Assembly: GCF_001426665.1 (NCBI RefSeq)
Contig: NZ_LMEY01000023.1
Location: forward strand, 533,036-597,035
Source of the DNA: Rhizobium sp. Root1334
Lineage (GTDB): Bacteria; Pseudomonadota; Alphaproteobacteria; Rhizobiales; Rhizobiaceae
DNA length: 64,000 bases
Reading direction: 5' to 3'
In this document: piece by piece, positions 43,479 to 52,686 of the stretch
How the letters are laid out: the number at the start of each line of letters is the position of its first letter
How positions within the stretch are numbered: the stretch's first letter is position 1
Program-made: the position numbers and the translations under genes
Notes under the pieces: generated by a model
Told to the model about the DNA's origin: nothing
Database searches by the model: none
Seen by the model: only the letters and a program-made list of their open reading frames with translations

Positions 43479-45260
43479 ATGGCGCTCACGTCAGATTTCG
43501 CAGGCATCGAGCCAGGCCGTAGAGCGGCCGGGCACAGCCAGGACTATTCGCGCTACCGGATTATTCCCGCGCGCCATCCCGGAAGGCTGGTGGGTACCGT
43601 ATTCGCCGGCCTCGTCATTGCTGCAATTCTCTATTCGACCTTCACCAACCCGCGCTGGGGCTGGAATGTCTTTGCCGAATGGTTCTTTGCCGAACCGGTT
43701 CTGGCGGGTCTCGGCCGGACGTTGTTGCTGACGGCGCTGGCAACCGTGTCCGGCTCGGTGCTGGGGACGGCACTGGCGCTTGCCCGGGTGTCGAAATCGC
43801 CGTTGTTGTCCGGCCTCTCATGGGGCTATGTCTGGCTGCTGCGCTCGATCCCGCTGATCGTGCTGCTGCTGGTTCTCAACAATCTCGGCTACCTCTACGA
43901 GACGATCAAAATCGGCGTACCATTCACCGATGCGGTCCTGTTCAATTATCCGACCGTGCAGTTGCTGACGCCGTTTGCCGCCGCCTTCCTCGGGCTTACG
44001 CTGAACCAGTCTGCGTTCTTTTCGGAAATCGTCCGGGGTGGCATCCTGTCCGTCGATCAGGGCCAACTTGAAGCCGCCGCCGCCCTTGGCCTGCCGCGCC
44101 GCCGCCAGGTGTTCCGCATCGTCCTTCCGCAGGCGATGCGCTCGATCCTGCCGACCGGCTTCAACGAGATCATCGGTCTGGCGAAAAGCACGTCGATGGT
44201 CTACGTGCTTGCTCTGCCGGAGCTGTTCTACACGGTGCAGGTTATCTACCGCCGCAACCTTGAAGTCATCCCGCTCTTGATGGTGGCGACGGCCTGGTAT
44301 CTGGTGATCATGACCGTGCTGTCAATCGCCCAGCACTATATCGAGCGGTACTTTTCCAAAGGCGCGGTGCGCAATCCGGTGCCTCTGCCTTTCCAGGCGT
44401 TCTTCACTCGCTTTCGCCAGCCACTGCCGCGGCAGGTCGCCGGTGCAAGCGCCCCGACCGTCCGCAAAACCGGTTTTCGCGATGCGCCTTTATTGAGAGC
44501 CGGTGCTACCGTCCGCATCCATGGCATTTCGAAAAGTTTCGGTGCCTTGAAGGTGCTGGATGCGATCGACCTGACACTTCCGGCAGGAAGCGTCACCGCT
44601 ATTCTCGGACCGTCCGGCTCCGGCAAGTCGACCCTGTTGCGCGCTATCAACCATCTGGAACGTGTCGATAGCGGCTTCATCTCCGTCGACGGTGATCTTG
44701 TCGGCTATCGCCAGAACGGCGAAACGCTCTACGAACTGAAGGAAAAGGATATTCTGAAAAGCCGTGCCGACATCGGCATGGTGTTCCAGAACTTCAATCT
44801 CTTCCCGCATCTGACCGTGCTGGAAAACCTGGTTGAAGCGCCCATGCAGGTCCGGGGGACGGATCGCGCCGAGGCCGTCGAGCTGGCGCGGGAGCTTCTT
44901 TCCCGCGTCGGCCTGACGGACAAGATCGATGCCTATCCCCGCCAGCTTTCCGGCGGCCAGCAGCAGCGTGTTGCCATCGCTCGCGCCTTGGCGCTGAAGC
45001 CGAAGGTGCTACTGTTCGACGAGCCGACATCGGCGCTTGACCCGGAGCTGGTCGGCGAAGTGCTTGATGTGATCAAGGAATTGGCCCGTACCGGAACGAC
45101 ACTGGTGATCGTCACCCACGAAGTTGGGTTTGCCCGCGAAGTGGCCGATACGGTGGTGTTCATGGAGGGCGGCCACATTCTGGAGGTCGGCCCACCGGCC
45201 CGGATCTTCAATCAGCCGAACCATCCGCGTACCCGCGAATTCCTCGCAAAAGTTCTCTAG
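43479..45260 (+). CDS. Amino-acid-type ABC transporter, permease fused to ATPase
   Basis: 593 residues from ATG 43479. Residues about 40-310 are a polar-amino-acid permease domain (HisM/TcyB type) with [20 protein letters not shown] and the EAA loop. Residues about 345-590 are a complete ATPase: Walker [12 protein letters not shown], signature [15 protein letters not shown], Walker [14 protein letters not shown], and H-loop VTHEVGFA. Single-chain fusions of this kind occur in rhizobia. With the two downstream binding proteins it should import a cystine-like or S-substituted amino acid. Confidence 0.93.
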   Translation: MALTSDFAGIEPGRRAAGHSQDYSRYRIIPARHPGRLVGTVFAGLVIAAILYSTFTNPRWGWNVFAEWFFAEPVLAGLGRTLLLTALATVSGSVLGTALALARVSKSPLLSGLSWGYVWLLRSIPLIVLLLVLNNLGYLYETIKIGVPFTDAVLFNYPTVQLLTPFAAAFLGLTLNQSAFFSEIVRGGILSVDQGQLEAAAALGLPRRRQVFRIVLPQAMRSILPTGFNEIIGLAKSTSMVYVLALPELFYTVQVIYRRNLEVIPLLMVATAWYLVIMTVLSIAQHYIERYFSKGAVRNPVPLPFQAFFTRFRQPLPRQVAGASAPTVRKTGFRDAPLLRAGATVRIHGISKSFGALKVLDAIDLTLPAGSVTAILGPSGSGKSTLLRAINHLERVDSGFISVDGDLVGYRQNGETLYELKEKDILKSRADIGMVFQNFNLFPHLTVLENLVEAPMQVRGTDRAEAVELARELLSRVGLTDKIDAYPRQLSGGQQQRVAIARALALKPKVLLFDEPTSALDPELVGEVLDVIKELARTGTTLVIVTHEVGFAREVADTVVFMEGGHILEVGPPARIFNQPNHPRTREFLAKVL

Positions 45261-45338
45261 CAGATTTCCGGCCGCCTAAGCGTACGGGATGGGACTGACA
45301 TCAACTGCAACCATAAGATGAAAATGGAGACGGGACAC

Positions 45339-46283
45339 ATGACATTCTTACACAATGCTAAACTTCTGATGGCAGGCGCCGTTACGATCGCGGCCCTTGG
45401 GCTGGGCTCCGCACATGCGGCCGAGAAGTTCGACCTGAGCCCGGATATTTCCAAGCGGGTTCGTGCCGAAAAAGACGAAGCGGCGATCAAGGCGATCGCA
45501 AGCGACTTCAAATTCGTCACGCCGGGCAAGCTCACCGTTGCCATCAATGCCTGGGATCCGCCGATCGCCACCTATGCTTCGGACGCCAAGACGGTTGTTG
45601 GTGCCGATCCGGACCTCGCTTCGCTTCTGGCGGATTCGTTGGGTCTTGAGCTCGAACTGGTCTCCGTTGCCTGGGCAGACTGGCCGCTCGGTGTTGCCTC
45701 CGGCAAATATGACGCGGTCATCAGCAATGTCACGGTGACCGAAGAGCGCAAGGAGAAGTTCGATTTCTCCACCTATCGCAAGGATGTGCTGGGCTTTTAC
45801 GTCAAGGCCGACAGCAAGGTCACCGAGATCAAGGAGCCGAAGGATGTCGCCGGGCTGAAGGTGATCACAGGGGCGGGCACCAATCAGGAAAAGATCATTC
45901 TTGAATGGGACCGCCAGAACGTTGCAGCGGGTCTCGCGCCGATCGAGGTGCAATATTACGACGACCGTGCGGCCGCCGAACTGGCGCTGCAGTCCGGCCG
46001 CGCCGATGTCGAGTTCAATCCGAACGCAACGCAGGCCTATAGCGCCTCGATCAAGAGCCAGACCAAGCTCGTTGGCATCGTCAGCGGTGGCTGGCCACTG
46101 GCGGCCGACATCGCGGTCACGACCCGCAAGGGCGCCGGTCTTGCCGATGCGGTGACGGTGGCGATCAACGACCTGATCAAGAGCGGCAAGTATGGCGAAG
46201 TGCTGAAGCACTGGAGCCTCGAAGCCGAAGGTGTCGATCAGTCCTACACCAACCCAGCCGGCTTGCCGAAGAGCGGTTCGTAA
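45339..46283 (+). CDS. ABC transporter substrate-binding protein 1 (polar amino acid type)
   Basis: 314 residues from ATG 45339 (GGAG 9 bases upstream). A signal peptide of about 27 residues ends SAHA. The type II fold (SBP_bac_3) is shown by GKLTVAINAWDPPIATYA, VGADPDLASLLADSLGLELE, KYDAVISNVTVTEERKEKFD and AGLKVITGAGTNQEKI. It is followed by a strong hairpin and then a paralogue. It should feed the fused permease-ATPase encoded just upstream. Confidence 0.92.
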   Translation: MTFLHNAKLLMAGAVTIAALGLGSAHAAEKFDLSPDISKRVRAEKDEAAIKAIASDFKFVTPGKLTVAINAWDPPIATYASDAKTVVGADPDLASLLADSLGLELELVSVAWADWPLGVASGKYDAVISNVTVTEERKEKFDFSTYRKDVLGFYVKADSKVTEIKEPKDVAGLKVITGAGTNQEKIILEWDRQNVAAGLAPIEVQYYDDRAAAELALQSGRADVEFNPNATQAYSASIKSQTKLVGIVSGGWPLAADIAVTTRKGAGLADAVTVAINDLIKSGKYGEVLKHWSLEAEGVDQSYTNPAGLPKSGS

Positions 46284-46296
46284 AACGGTACGAGGC

Positions 46297-46324
46297 GGCC
46301 CGGTGCTACCTGTGGCGCCGGGCC
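46297..46324 (+). other. Stable mRNA hairpin between the two binding-protein genes
   Basis: GGCCCGGTGC (46297-46306) pairs with GCGCCGGGCC (46315-46324), ten pairs including one G-U, with loop TACCTGTG. No U tract follows. Such structures after a binding-protein gene commonly protect the upstream mRNA and raise its expression over the rest of the operon. Confidence 0.55.
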
Positions 46325-46348
46325 GGACAATCCATGGAGACAATGACA

Positions 46349-47287
46349 ATGAGTGATAGACCCGCTTTCCGGACGTTCCTGATCAGCGCACTTGCCTCGA
46401 CGCTGACATTTTTCGGCGTGGCTCAAGCGGACGAGGTATTCGACCTCAGCCCCGAACAACCGGCCCGCATCCGGGCGGAAAAGAATGATGCCGCCATCGC
46501 CGCGATCTCGAAGGATTTTGCCTTTGTCTCGCCCGGCAAGTTCACGGTCGCGGTCAGTCCCGGCGGGCCGCCGCTCGCGACCTATGCGACCGATGCAAAG
46601 ACCGTTGTCGGGGCAGACCCGGATTATGCCTCCGCCATTGCCGATAGTCTGGGACTTGAACTGGAACTCGTTCCAGTTGCCTGGATCGACTGGCCGCTTG
46701 GCCTGGCATCCGGCAAATACGATGCCGTGATCTCCAATGTTGGCGTCACCGAGCAGCGCAAGGAGAAGTTCGATTTCTCTACCTATCGCCAGGGCCTGCA
46801 CGGTTTCTTCGTCAAATCCGATAGCCCGATCAGTGCGATCAAGGAGCCGAAGGATGTCGCGGGTCTGCGGATCATCGTCGGTGCCGGCACCAACCAGGAG
46901 CGCATCCTGCTCAGATGGAATGACGAGAACGTCGCTGCTGGGTTGAAGCTGCTGGAGTTGCAATATTATGACGACGAGGCGGCGAGCCTCCTGGCGGTAT
47001 CGTCGGGCCGGGCCGAGGTCATCGTCCAGCCGCATGCGCAGCTCGTTTACATTGCTGCACGCGATCACAACATCAAGCGCGTTGGCACCCTGAGCGCCGG
47101 CTGGCCGGATCGTTCCGACGTGGCTATCACCACGAAAAAGGGCAGTGGGCTGGCGGACGCCTTAACGGTCGCCACCAACGGGCTGATTGAGAAGGGTGTT
47201 TACGCCGGGATTCTTGATCATTGGCACCTCGCTGAGGAAGCCCTGCCAAAATCGCAAACCAATCCGCCCGGTCTGCCGAAATCGTGA
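46349..47287 (+). CDS. ABC transporter substrate-binding protein 2 (paralogue)
   Basis: 312 residues from ATG 46349 (GGAGA 8 bases upstream), signal peptide ending VAQA. It is collinear with the preceding binding protein from FDLSP to PGLPKS and shares long blocks (VGADPD, KYDAVISNV, RKEKFDFSTYR, IKEPKDVAGL), so it arose by tandem duplication. The ligand-pocket strand differs (AVSPGGPPLATYA against AINAWDPPIATYA), suggesting another but related ligand for the same transporter. Confidence 0.92.
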   Translation: MSDRPAFRTFLISALASTLTFFGVAQADEVFDLSPEQPARIRAEKNDAAIAAISKDFAFVSPGKFTVAVSPGGPPLATYATDAKTVVGADPDYASAIADSLGLELELVPVAWIDWPLGLASGKYDAVISNVGVTEQRKEKFDFSTYRQGLHGFFVKSDSPISAIKEPKDVAGLRIIVGAGTNQERILLRWNDENVAAGLKLLELQYYDDEAASLLAVSSGRAEVIVQPHAQLVYIAARDHNIKRVGTLSAGWPDRSDVAITTKKGSGLADALTVATNGLIEKGVYAGILDHWHLAEEALPKSQTNPPGLPKS

Positions 47288-47312
47288 AGCCAAAAAATCG
47301 AAGGAAGACACG

Positions 47313-48347
47313 ATGAGCAGCATCGCCATCAACCATATCGGCTTTCTGACGCCGGGCAATTATCCCGCCGGTGATCCGTTGTCCGGATTGGAAAAGACGC
47401 TGAAGCTTCTCGAATATGGCGAGGAGATCGGTTTTCAGAGCGCCTGGGTGCGCCAGCGGCATCTGGAGCCTGGCATTTCGTCGGCGACCGCGTTTCTGGC
47501 GGCGGCAAGCCAGCGCACCAGCCGCATCCAGCTCGGGACGGCGGTTATTCCGATTGGTTATGAAAGTCCGTACCGGCTTGCAGAGGATCTTTCGACGGTC
47601 GATGTTCTCTCGCGCGGACGGCTGAATGTCGGATTGAGTGCCGGCCGACCGCTGCATGCCGACCTGATCGCGCCGCTGGTGTTCGACGGTGATTGGGAAA
47701 AGTTCGACTTCTCCCACGAACGGGTGCTGCGCTTCGCCGATAACCTGAAGAGTAATCCTGTCGGTGACGAAACAACCGTCATCAAGACGCCCTTCGGACC
47801 GCAGCGGCCCCGCCTGCAACCTCATGCCAGGGGGCTGACCGACCGCCTCTGGTATGGCGGCGGTTCGCTACGCTCGGCCGCCTGGGCCGGGCGTAACGGT
47901 TTTAATCTTCTGATCGGCAATGTCACGACCGGTGAGGAGACCGATGATTTCTTCGTCGCGCAGTCGCGGCAGCTGGCGGCCTACTGGGAGACCGGCGGGC
48001 TCGGCAGGCGTGTCGGGCTCGGGCGTGTCATCATTCCCACTGACAGCGCCGATGCGCAGACCCGCAAGCGTTATCTCGACTATGCGGCGGGGCGAAACGA
48101 ACGGACGCTGACCCCGCAAGGCGAGCGCCGCACACTCTATGCCCGCGACATTGTTGGTACGTCTGAAGACATTCTGGAGCGGCTGTTTGCCGACCCGATC
48201 CTGCCGCATGTCAGCGAACTCAGGCTTGAGCTTCCCTATGAATTCGAAGACGCGGAGTACTGCCAGATTATCCACGACTTTGTCAGCCTTATTGCGCCCC
48301 GGCTCGGCTGGATCAACGGCGTTGACCGGCAGAGGCGGACGGCCTGA
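47313..48347 (+). CDS. Third LLM-class flavin-dependent oxidoreductase
   Basis: 344 residues from ATG 47313. Luciferase-like features: LLEYGEEIGFQSAWVRQRHL, RTSRIQLGTAVIPIGYESPY, LSRGRLNVGLSAGRP and YGGGSLRSAAWAGRNGFNLL. It is distinct from the first two LLM proteins of the operon. Substrate unknown. It follows the second binding-protein gene by 25 bases, so it shares the transcript. Confidence 0.88.
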   Translation: MSSIAINHIGFLTPGNYPAGDPLSGLEKTLKLLEYGEEIGFQSAWVRQRHLEPGISSATAFLAAASQRTSRIQLGTAVIPIGYESPYRLAEDLSTVDVLSRGRLNVGLSAGRPLHADLIAPLVFDGDWEKFDFSHERVLRFADNLKSNPVGDETTVIKTPFGPQRPRLQPHARGLTDRLWYGGGSLRSAAWAGRNGFNLLIGNVTTGEETDDFFVAQSRQLAAYWETGGLGRRVGLGRVIIPTDSADAQTRKRYLDYAAGRNERTLTPQGERRTLYARDIVGTSEDILERLFADPILPHVSELRLELPYEFEDAEYCQIIHDFVSLIAPRLGWINGVDRQRRTA

Positions 48348-48394
48348 TCAAGGCACAGGTTTTTTCCCATCTCGATACACAGGAATAGCAGGCA

Positions 48395-48991
48395 TTGACC
48401 AAAACAATTGAGTACTTCTTCTCCATCGGCTCGCCATGGTCTTATATTGGCTTTGACGCATTTGTTGACCTTGCGGAAAAGAACGGTGTCGAGATCAAAC
48501 CCTATCTGACGACCGTCGTGGAAGAGAATGGCGGGATCTTTTCACGCAACCGTCCGCAAGTGCGGCGCACCTACTGGATGCGTGATCTGAAGCGCTGGGC
48601 GGGCGTGCGGGGTAAGACGCTGATCCTTGAGAACCGTCCGGAGTTGAGCGATCCGGCACCCGCTTCGCTGATCATCATCGCTGCCTATCTCGATGGCAAG
48701 GACTGGATCAGCCTGACCCGCACGCTGCAGCATGCCTTTTGGGGGGAGGCAAAGGATATCGGACAGCCGCAAGTCCGCGAAGCAATCGCAAATGCGGCAG
48801 GATTTGACGGCGCGGGCCTCCTGCAACGGCAGGCGGATGAAGACGTGCGGGCGAAATGGGCCGCTGACCGCGTACATGCGCTGGAAAGTGGCGTGTTCGG
48901 TTTCCCGACATTCCTTTACGACAGTGAGATTTACTGGGGGCAGGACAACCTGCCGTTTCTGGAGCGCCATGTCGCTGGCGACAGACCTTAG
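48395..48991 (+). CDS. 2-hydroxychromene-2-carboxylate isomerase/DsbA-like (kappa GST fold) protein
   Basis: 198 residues from TTG 48395. The N-terminal thioredoxin-fold motif FFSIGSPWSYIGFDAFVDLA carries the catalytic Ser that binds glutathione in HCCA isomerases; LQHAFWGEAKDIGQPQVREA and GVFGFPTFLYDSEIYWGQDN (cis-Pro loop) complete the pattern. In the family it isomerises aromatic degradation products with glutathione. Here it may handle a thiol adduct released by the monooxygenases. It is the last gene of the operon. Confidence 0.88.
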   Translation: MTKTIEYFFSIGSPWSYIGFDAFVDLAEKNGVEIKPYLTTVVEENGGIFSRNRPQVRRTYWMRDLKRWAGVRGKTLILENRPELSDPAPASLIIIAAYLDGKDWISLTRTLQHAFWGEAKDIGQPQVREAIANAAGFDGAGLLQRQADEDVRAKWAADRVHALESGVFGFPTFLYDSEIYWGQDNLPFLERHVAGDRP

Positions 48992-49348
48992 CCGCATGAG
49001 AATTCGGATCGGCTGACGCCTCCCGGATCGCCGCCAACGAAACGCGGGACAGCTGAGCGGCAACGGCCGTATGCCAAGCAAAGATCGGACCTCATCCGCA
49101 ATTGCGCGGGCGGCTGCGTTTCCTCATCCCCCGCGTCGGCGTGGCGGCGTAAGCTCGCTGAACTTTACGAGCGGATCAGATAAACCTTCGTTTTCTAGAC
49201 AAGTTTTCGCCAGGAAGCTTGTTGTTCACGCCGAACTGGCTAAAAGGAGCGGGATCAACCAAGCGCACTTGTCTTGAGAGACGATGGCGCCACTTTCCGT
49301 ATCCGGCTGTTCGCTTCGCGGTTGAACGCCGACCAGGGACCCGACATC
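48992..49348. other. Intergenic stretch before the ABC exporter
   Basis: About 360 bases with several short overlapping frames but none with supported coding character. No convincing terminator is visible after 48991. It should hold the promoter of the exporter gene. Confidence 0.45.
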
Positions 49349-51070
49349 ATGCGCGATCTCGTCGCCCGCTTCTTTTCCTATTACCGGCCGCACCGGCGCC
49401 TGTTCCTGCTGGATTTCTCCTGCGCGGTGACGTCCGGCTTGCTGGAGCTGGGTTTCCCCATCGCCGTCAAGCTGTTCATCGATGTGCTGTTGCCGACCGG
49501 GCAGTGGGGTTATGTCGCGGCGGCTTCGGCTGGCCTGATGCTGATCTATCTCGTCAATGGCGGGTTGATGGCTGTTGTCACCTATTGGGGCCATATGCTC
49601 GGTATCAATATCGAGACCGAGATGCGCCGCAAGGCGTTCGACCACTTGCAGAAACTGTCCTTCGGCTATTTCGACAACCAGAAGACCGGCCATCTTGTCG
49701 CGCGGCTGACCAAGGATCTCGAGGAAATCGGCGAGGTTGCCCATCACGGGCCGGAAGACGTGTTCATCGCCATCATGACGCTGATCGGGGCGTTTCTCCT
49801 GATGTTCTCGGTCAATCCGAAGCTGGCGTTGATCACCGCCCTCGTGCTGCCGCTGACGGCGTGGCTGACGACACGATACGGTGGCCGGATGACCCGCAAC
49901 TGGCAGGCGCTCTACAATCGTGTCGGTGATTTCAATGCCCGCATCGAAGAAAATGTCGGCGGCATCCGCGTGGTGCAGGCGTTTGCCAATGAAGACCATG
50001 AGCGCGGGCTGTTCGAGAAGGACAACCAGCGTTACCGCAAGACCAAGCTTGATGCCTACCGGATCATGGCCGTCTCGACGACGCTAAGCTATCTCTCCAT
50101 GCGTCTCGTCCAGATGGTCGTGCTGGTGGCCGGCAGCTACTTCGTTCTGAATGGCGAGCTGACGGCCGGTGGCTTCGTCGGGTTCCTGCTGCTGGTCGGT
50201 GTGTTCTTCCGTCCGGTCGACAAGATCAATTCGGTCATCGAGACCTACCCAAAGGGTATTGCCGGTTTTCGCCGCTATGTCGATTTTCTCGATACGCGTC
50301 CGGATATCGCCGACAGGCCGGGTGCCCGCGATGTCGCCGGGCTGAAGGGCAATATCCGCTATAACAAGGCGAGTTTCGGTTATCGGGAATCGAAGGCGAT
50401 CGTCAAGGATTTGAGTATCGACATCCGTGCCGGCCAAACGGTGGCTTTCGTCGGCCCCTCGGGTGCCGGTAAGACGACGATCTGTGCCTTGCTGCCGCGT
50501 TTCTATGAGGTGACCGGTGGTTCCATCACCATCGATGATATCGACATTCGCGATATGAGCCTGCGGTCGCTTCGCAATCATATCGGCATCGTCAGCCAGG
50601 ATGTTTTCCTGTTTGCAGGCTCCCTGCGTGAAAACATCGCTTATGGCCGGCTGGATGCCACCGAGGCGGATATTGTCGAGGCGGCCCGCAAGGCGCGGCT
50701 TGAAGGCGTCATTGCCGACCTGCCACAGGGGCTCGACACGGTTGTCGGCGAACGCGGTGTGAAACTGTCAGGCGGCCAGAAGCAGCGCTTAGCGATCGCT
50801 CGCATTTTCCTGAAGAACCCGCCGATCCTCATTCTCGACGAAGCGACATCGGCGCTCGACACCGAAACCGAACGTGCCATCCAGCAATCCTTGGCAGAGT
50901 TGTCGAAGGGACGAACCACGTTGGTGATCGCCCATCGGCTGGCAACGATTACCCAGGCTGACCGCATTCTCGTCGTCAACGAGGGGGCGATCGTTGAAGA
51001 CGGAAGCCATGCTGAACTCCTGAGCATGAACGGGCTTTATGGCCGCCTCAGCCAGATGCAGGCCGGGTAG
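49349..51070 (+). CDS. ABC exporter, fused membrane and ATPase domains (MsbA-like half transporter)
   Basis: 573 residues from ATG 49349 (AGGGA upstream). Residues 1-310 form the six-helix exporter domain (coupling stretch MRRKAFDHLQKLSFGYFDNQ). Residues 335-573 form the ATPase with Walker A GPSGAGKTT, Q-loop IVSQDVFLFAGSLRENIAYG, signature LSGGQKQRLAIARIF, Walker B ILILDEATSALD and H-loop IAHRLATI. It acts as a homodimer in the inner membrane. Lipid or drug export is likely; the substrate cannot be told. The longer frame from 49274 is not supported. Confidence 0.9.
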   Translation: MRDLVARFFSYYRPHRRLFLLDFSCAVTSGLLELGFPIAVKLFIDVLLPTGQWGYVAAASAGLMLIYLVNGGLMAVVTYWGHMLGINIETEMRRKAFDHLQKLSFGYFDNQKTGHLVARLTKDLEEIGEVAHHGPEDVFIAIMTLIGAFLLMFSVNPKLALITALVLPLTAWLTTRYGGRMTRNWQALYNRVGDFNARIEENVGGIRVVQAFANEDHERGLFEKDNQRYRKTKLDAYRIMAVSTTLSYLSMRLVQMVVLVAGSYFVLNGELTAGGFVGFLLLVGVFFRPVDKINSVIETYPKGIAGFRRYVDFLDTRPDIADRPGARDVAGLKGNIRYNKASFGYRESKAIVKDLSIDIRAGQTVAFVGPSGAGKTTICALLPRFYEVTGGSITIDDIDIRDMSLRSLRNHIGIVSQDVFLFAGSLRENIAYGRLDATEADIVEAARKARLEGVIADLPQGLDTVVGERGVKLSGGQKQRLAIARIFLKNPPILILDEATSALDTETERAIQQSLAELSKGRTTLVIAHRLATITQADRILVVNEGAIVEDGSHAELLSMNGLYGRLSQMQAG

Positions 51071-51138
51071 GACGCGCCGCGCACGGGAACCTTGGCGGCG
51101 GTCGGGCGTTGTGTCCACTGTTCAACAAGGAGAAGAAC

Positions 51139-51753
51139 ATGCGGTGGATTTCAAAGCCTTTACTCGCGGGGGCGATGCTTCTGACGGGAGCCGGCTTCGC
51201 TTCGGCCGGTATGATGGCAACGACGGCGACGGACCTGACGGTCTATTCCGGACCGGGCGCGGACTATCCCTCCGTTGGTATCGCCACGCGCGGCAGCTCT
51301 GCTGCCCTTGACGGATGCCTTGAAGGCGAAAGCTGGTGCCGTATCGACGTCAACGGTTTGCGCGGTTGGGTTTACGCACAGGAATTGACGGTCGATTATG
51401 ACGGTGCGCCCGTTGTTGTCCAGGAACGCCGTGCCGATCTTGGTGTTCCGGTGGTGAGCTATGAAAAGACCGTGGTCGTCGATGGCCCTGCTTCGCCGGC
51501 ACCTGGCGATGAACTGTTGGGCACCGTCGATAGCAGCGGCGCAATTATCCCGCCGCCGGAAGTGCGGACCTATATCGATGGCGCGCCGACGGAAACAGTT
51601 ACGTATGACGGTGACATCGTCGTCGGAGCCACGCTCCCCGGTGACATGGTGATCACGCAGGTGCCGAATTACCAATACAGCTATGTGCGCATCAACGATC
51701 GGCCGATGCTGGTCGATCCGCAGAGCCGCCGGATCGTTTATGTCTACGAGTAA
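51139..51753 (+). CDS. Secreted SH3-domain protein with DUF1236-like C-terminus
   Basis: 204 residues from ATG 51139 with AAGGAGAAGA upstream. A signal peptide ends FASA. Residues about 27-85 form a bacterial SH3b domain (TDLTVYSGPGADYPSVGIAT to GWVYAQEL) with a Cys pair. The C-terminal part (LPGDMVITQVPNYQYSYVRI to RRIVYVYE) matches DUF1236, frequent in rhizobial envelope proteins. It probably binds cell wall or outer-surface polymers. A small membrane protein gene follows. Confidence 0.88.
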   Translation: MRWISKPLLAGAMLLTGAGFASAGMMATTATDLTVYSGPGADYPSVGIATRGSSAALDGCLEGESWCRIDVNGLRGWVYAQELTVDYDGAPVVVQERRADLGVPVVSYEKTVVVDGPASPAPGDELLGTVDSSGAIIPPPEVRTYIDGAPTETVTYDGDIVVGATLPGDMVITQVPNYQYSYVRINDRPMLVDPQSRRIVYVYE

Positions 51754-51767
51754 CCAGAGCGCAGAAC

Positions 51768-51788
51768 GGGCCGCGGAAAACGCGGCCC
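51768..51788 (+). terminator. Hairpin after the SH3/DUF1236 gene
   Basis: An 8-bp perfect GC stem (GGGCCGCG 51768-51775, CGCGGCCC 51781-51788) with loop GAAAA begins 15 bases after the stop. The trailing bases are GGTACAATATT, not a U run, so it may act as a weak terminator or mRNA stabiliser ahead of the small ORF. Confidence 0.5.
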
Positions 51789-51819
51789 GGTACAATATTG
51801 TTCCGGCGCGGGGATCGTC

Positions 51820-51984
51820 ATGACCTCGCGCACGCTTATGATTGCTGTCATTGCACTGATTGTCGGTTCGATCCTGAGTATCCTCGCCGTTCAGTATTTC
51901 TCGCCAAACGAAGGTGCCAATAGCACCGTGCCACCCGACCCACTGACGGTCGCACCGGAAAATGCTGCCGAGGAGACGAAATAG
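51820..51984 (+). CDS. 54-residue membrane protein
   Basis: ATG 51820 opens a frame starting MTSRTLMIAVIALIVGSILS, with one transmembrane helix through residue 23, then a short hydrophilic tail rich in Pro, Asn and Glu (NEGANSTVPPDPLTV, ending EETK). GGGGAT lies 4 bases upstream. Clear helix-tail architecture supports a real gene encoding a single-span inner-membrane protein with a periplasmic tail. It resembles small rhizobial membrane proteins of unknown role and may be expressed with the SH3 protein upstream. Confidence 0.6.
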   Translation: MTSRTLMIAVIALIVGSILSILAVQYFSPNEGANSTVPPDPLTVAPENAAEETK

Positions 51985-52020
51985 GTCGGAAGCCTAGCAT
52001 TATTGAGGGCTCGCCCAGCC

Positions 52021-52251
52021 TTATGCCCCGATTGCAAAATCCCGCCGCAGGGCTGCCTCACACGCTCTGGTCAAAGCCGCGGGGTCGCGTTCTCCACTCT
52101 GATAGAGCCGGACAATGGCAGCGGCACAGATTTGCATGTCCGCGTCTGAGCCCGTGGTCTGATGCGTTTTGCAAAACTGCTCGAAAACCTGCCGCAGCGC
52201 GTCGATATCCTCACTGCAAAGCGCATCGGCCTGCGGATTGAAATATGCCAT
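52021..52251 (-). CDS. Small conserved-type hypothetical protein
   Basis: 76 residues with an excellent ribosome site (AAAGGAGG before ATG 52251). Helical and soluble, with two Cys (ALCSEDIDALRQVFEQFC and IC). No motif of known function. The composition and start site support expression; similar small helical proteins are common in rhizobia. Confidence 0.6.
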   Translation of the reverse strand: MAYFNPQADALCSEDIDALRQVFEQFCKTHQTTGSDADMQICAAAIVRLYQSGERDPAALTRACEAALRRDFAIGA

Positions 52252-52446
52252 TGTTGTTCCTCCTTTGAGGATGGACCTGCTGTCCGGGTACGGTCATTGC
52301 TGAAAGCGTGGCCGTGATGCCTGCAGTGTAGCGCGATTTGAGTTTGGCGCTATTCACTAAGACATGTGTGCCGCCGCCCCGATAGTTTTTTTCGTCAGGC
52401 AACCTTTTGCGTTTTCATGCTTTTTCCCCAGACAAGGGAAAATGCT

Positions 52447-52686
52447 ATGGCCGCGTTCTACTTCAAGGTAATCGACAATGACGGCACAATTCCGGCCGAT
52501 GATGCTTTCGATTTTCCGGATCTCACCGCAGCGATCCGCCAGGCCAAGATCGTACTGGCTGAAATGGCTCTCGACGGATTGCCGGAGGATCCGGTCAAGG
52601 CTCTGGAGATCGAGGTGCTCAATGCCGATCACAGGCCAGTCGTCAGGATGAAGCTGGAATTGCAAATCCTGTGGTCTACCGGGTGA
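52447..52686 (+). CDS. DUF6894-type small protein
   Basis: 79 residues from ATG 52447 with AAGGGA upstream. The sequence begins MAAFYFKVIDNDGTIPADDA, then a DLTAAIRQAKIVLAEMALDG helix and an ALEIEVLNADHRPVVRMKLE strand pair, the pattern of the DUF6894 family found in rhizobia. Role unknown. Its end overlaps the convergent acyltransferase by 11 bases. Confidence 0.65.
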   Translation: MAAFYFKVIDNDGTIPADDAFDFPDLTAAIRQAKIVLAEMALDGLPEDPVKALEIEVLNADHRPVVRMKLELQILWSTG

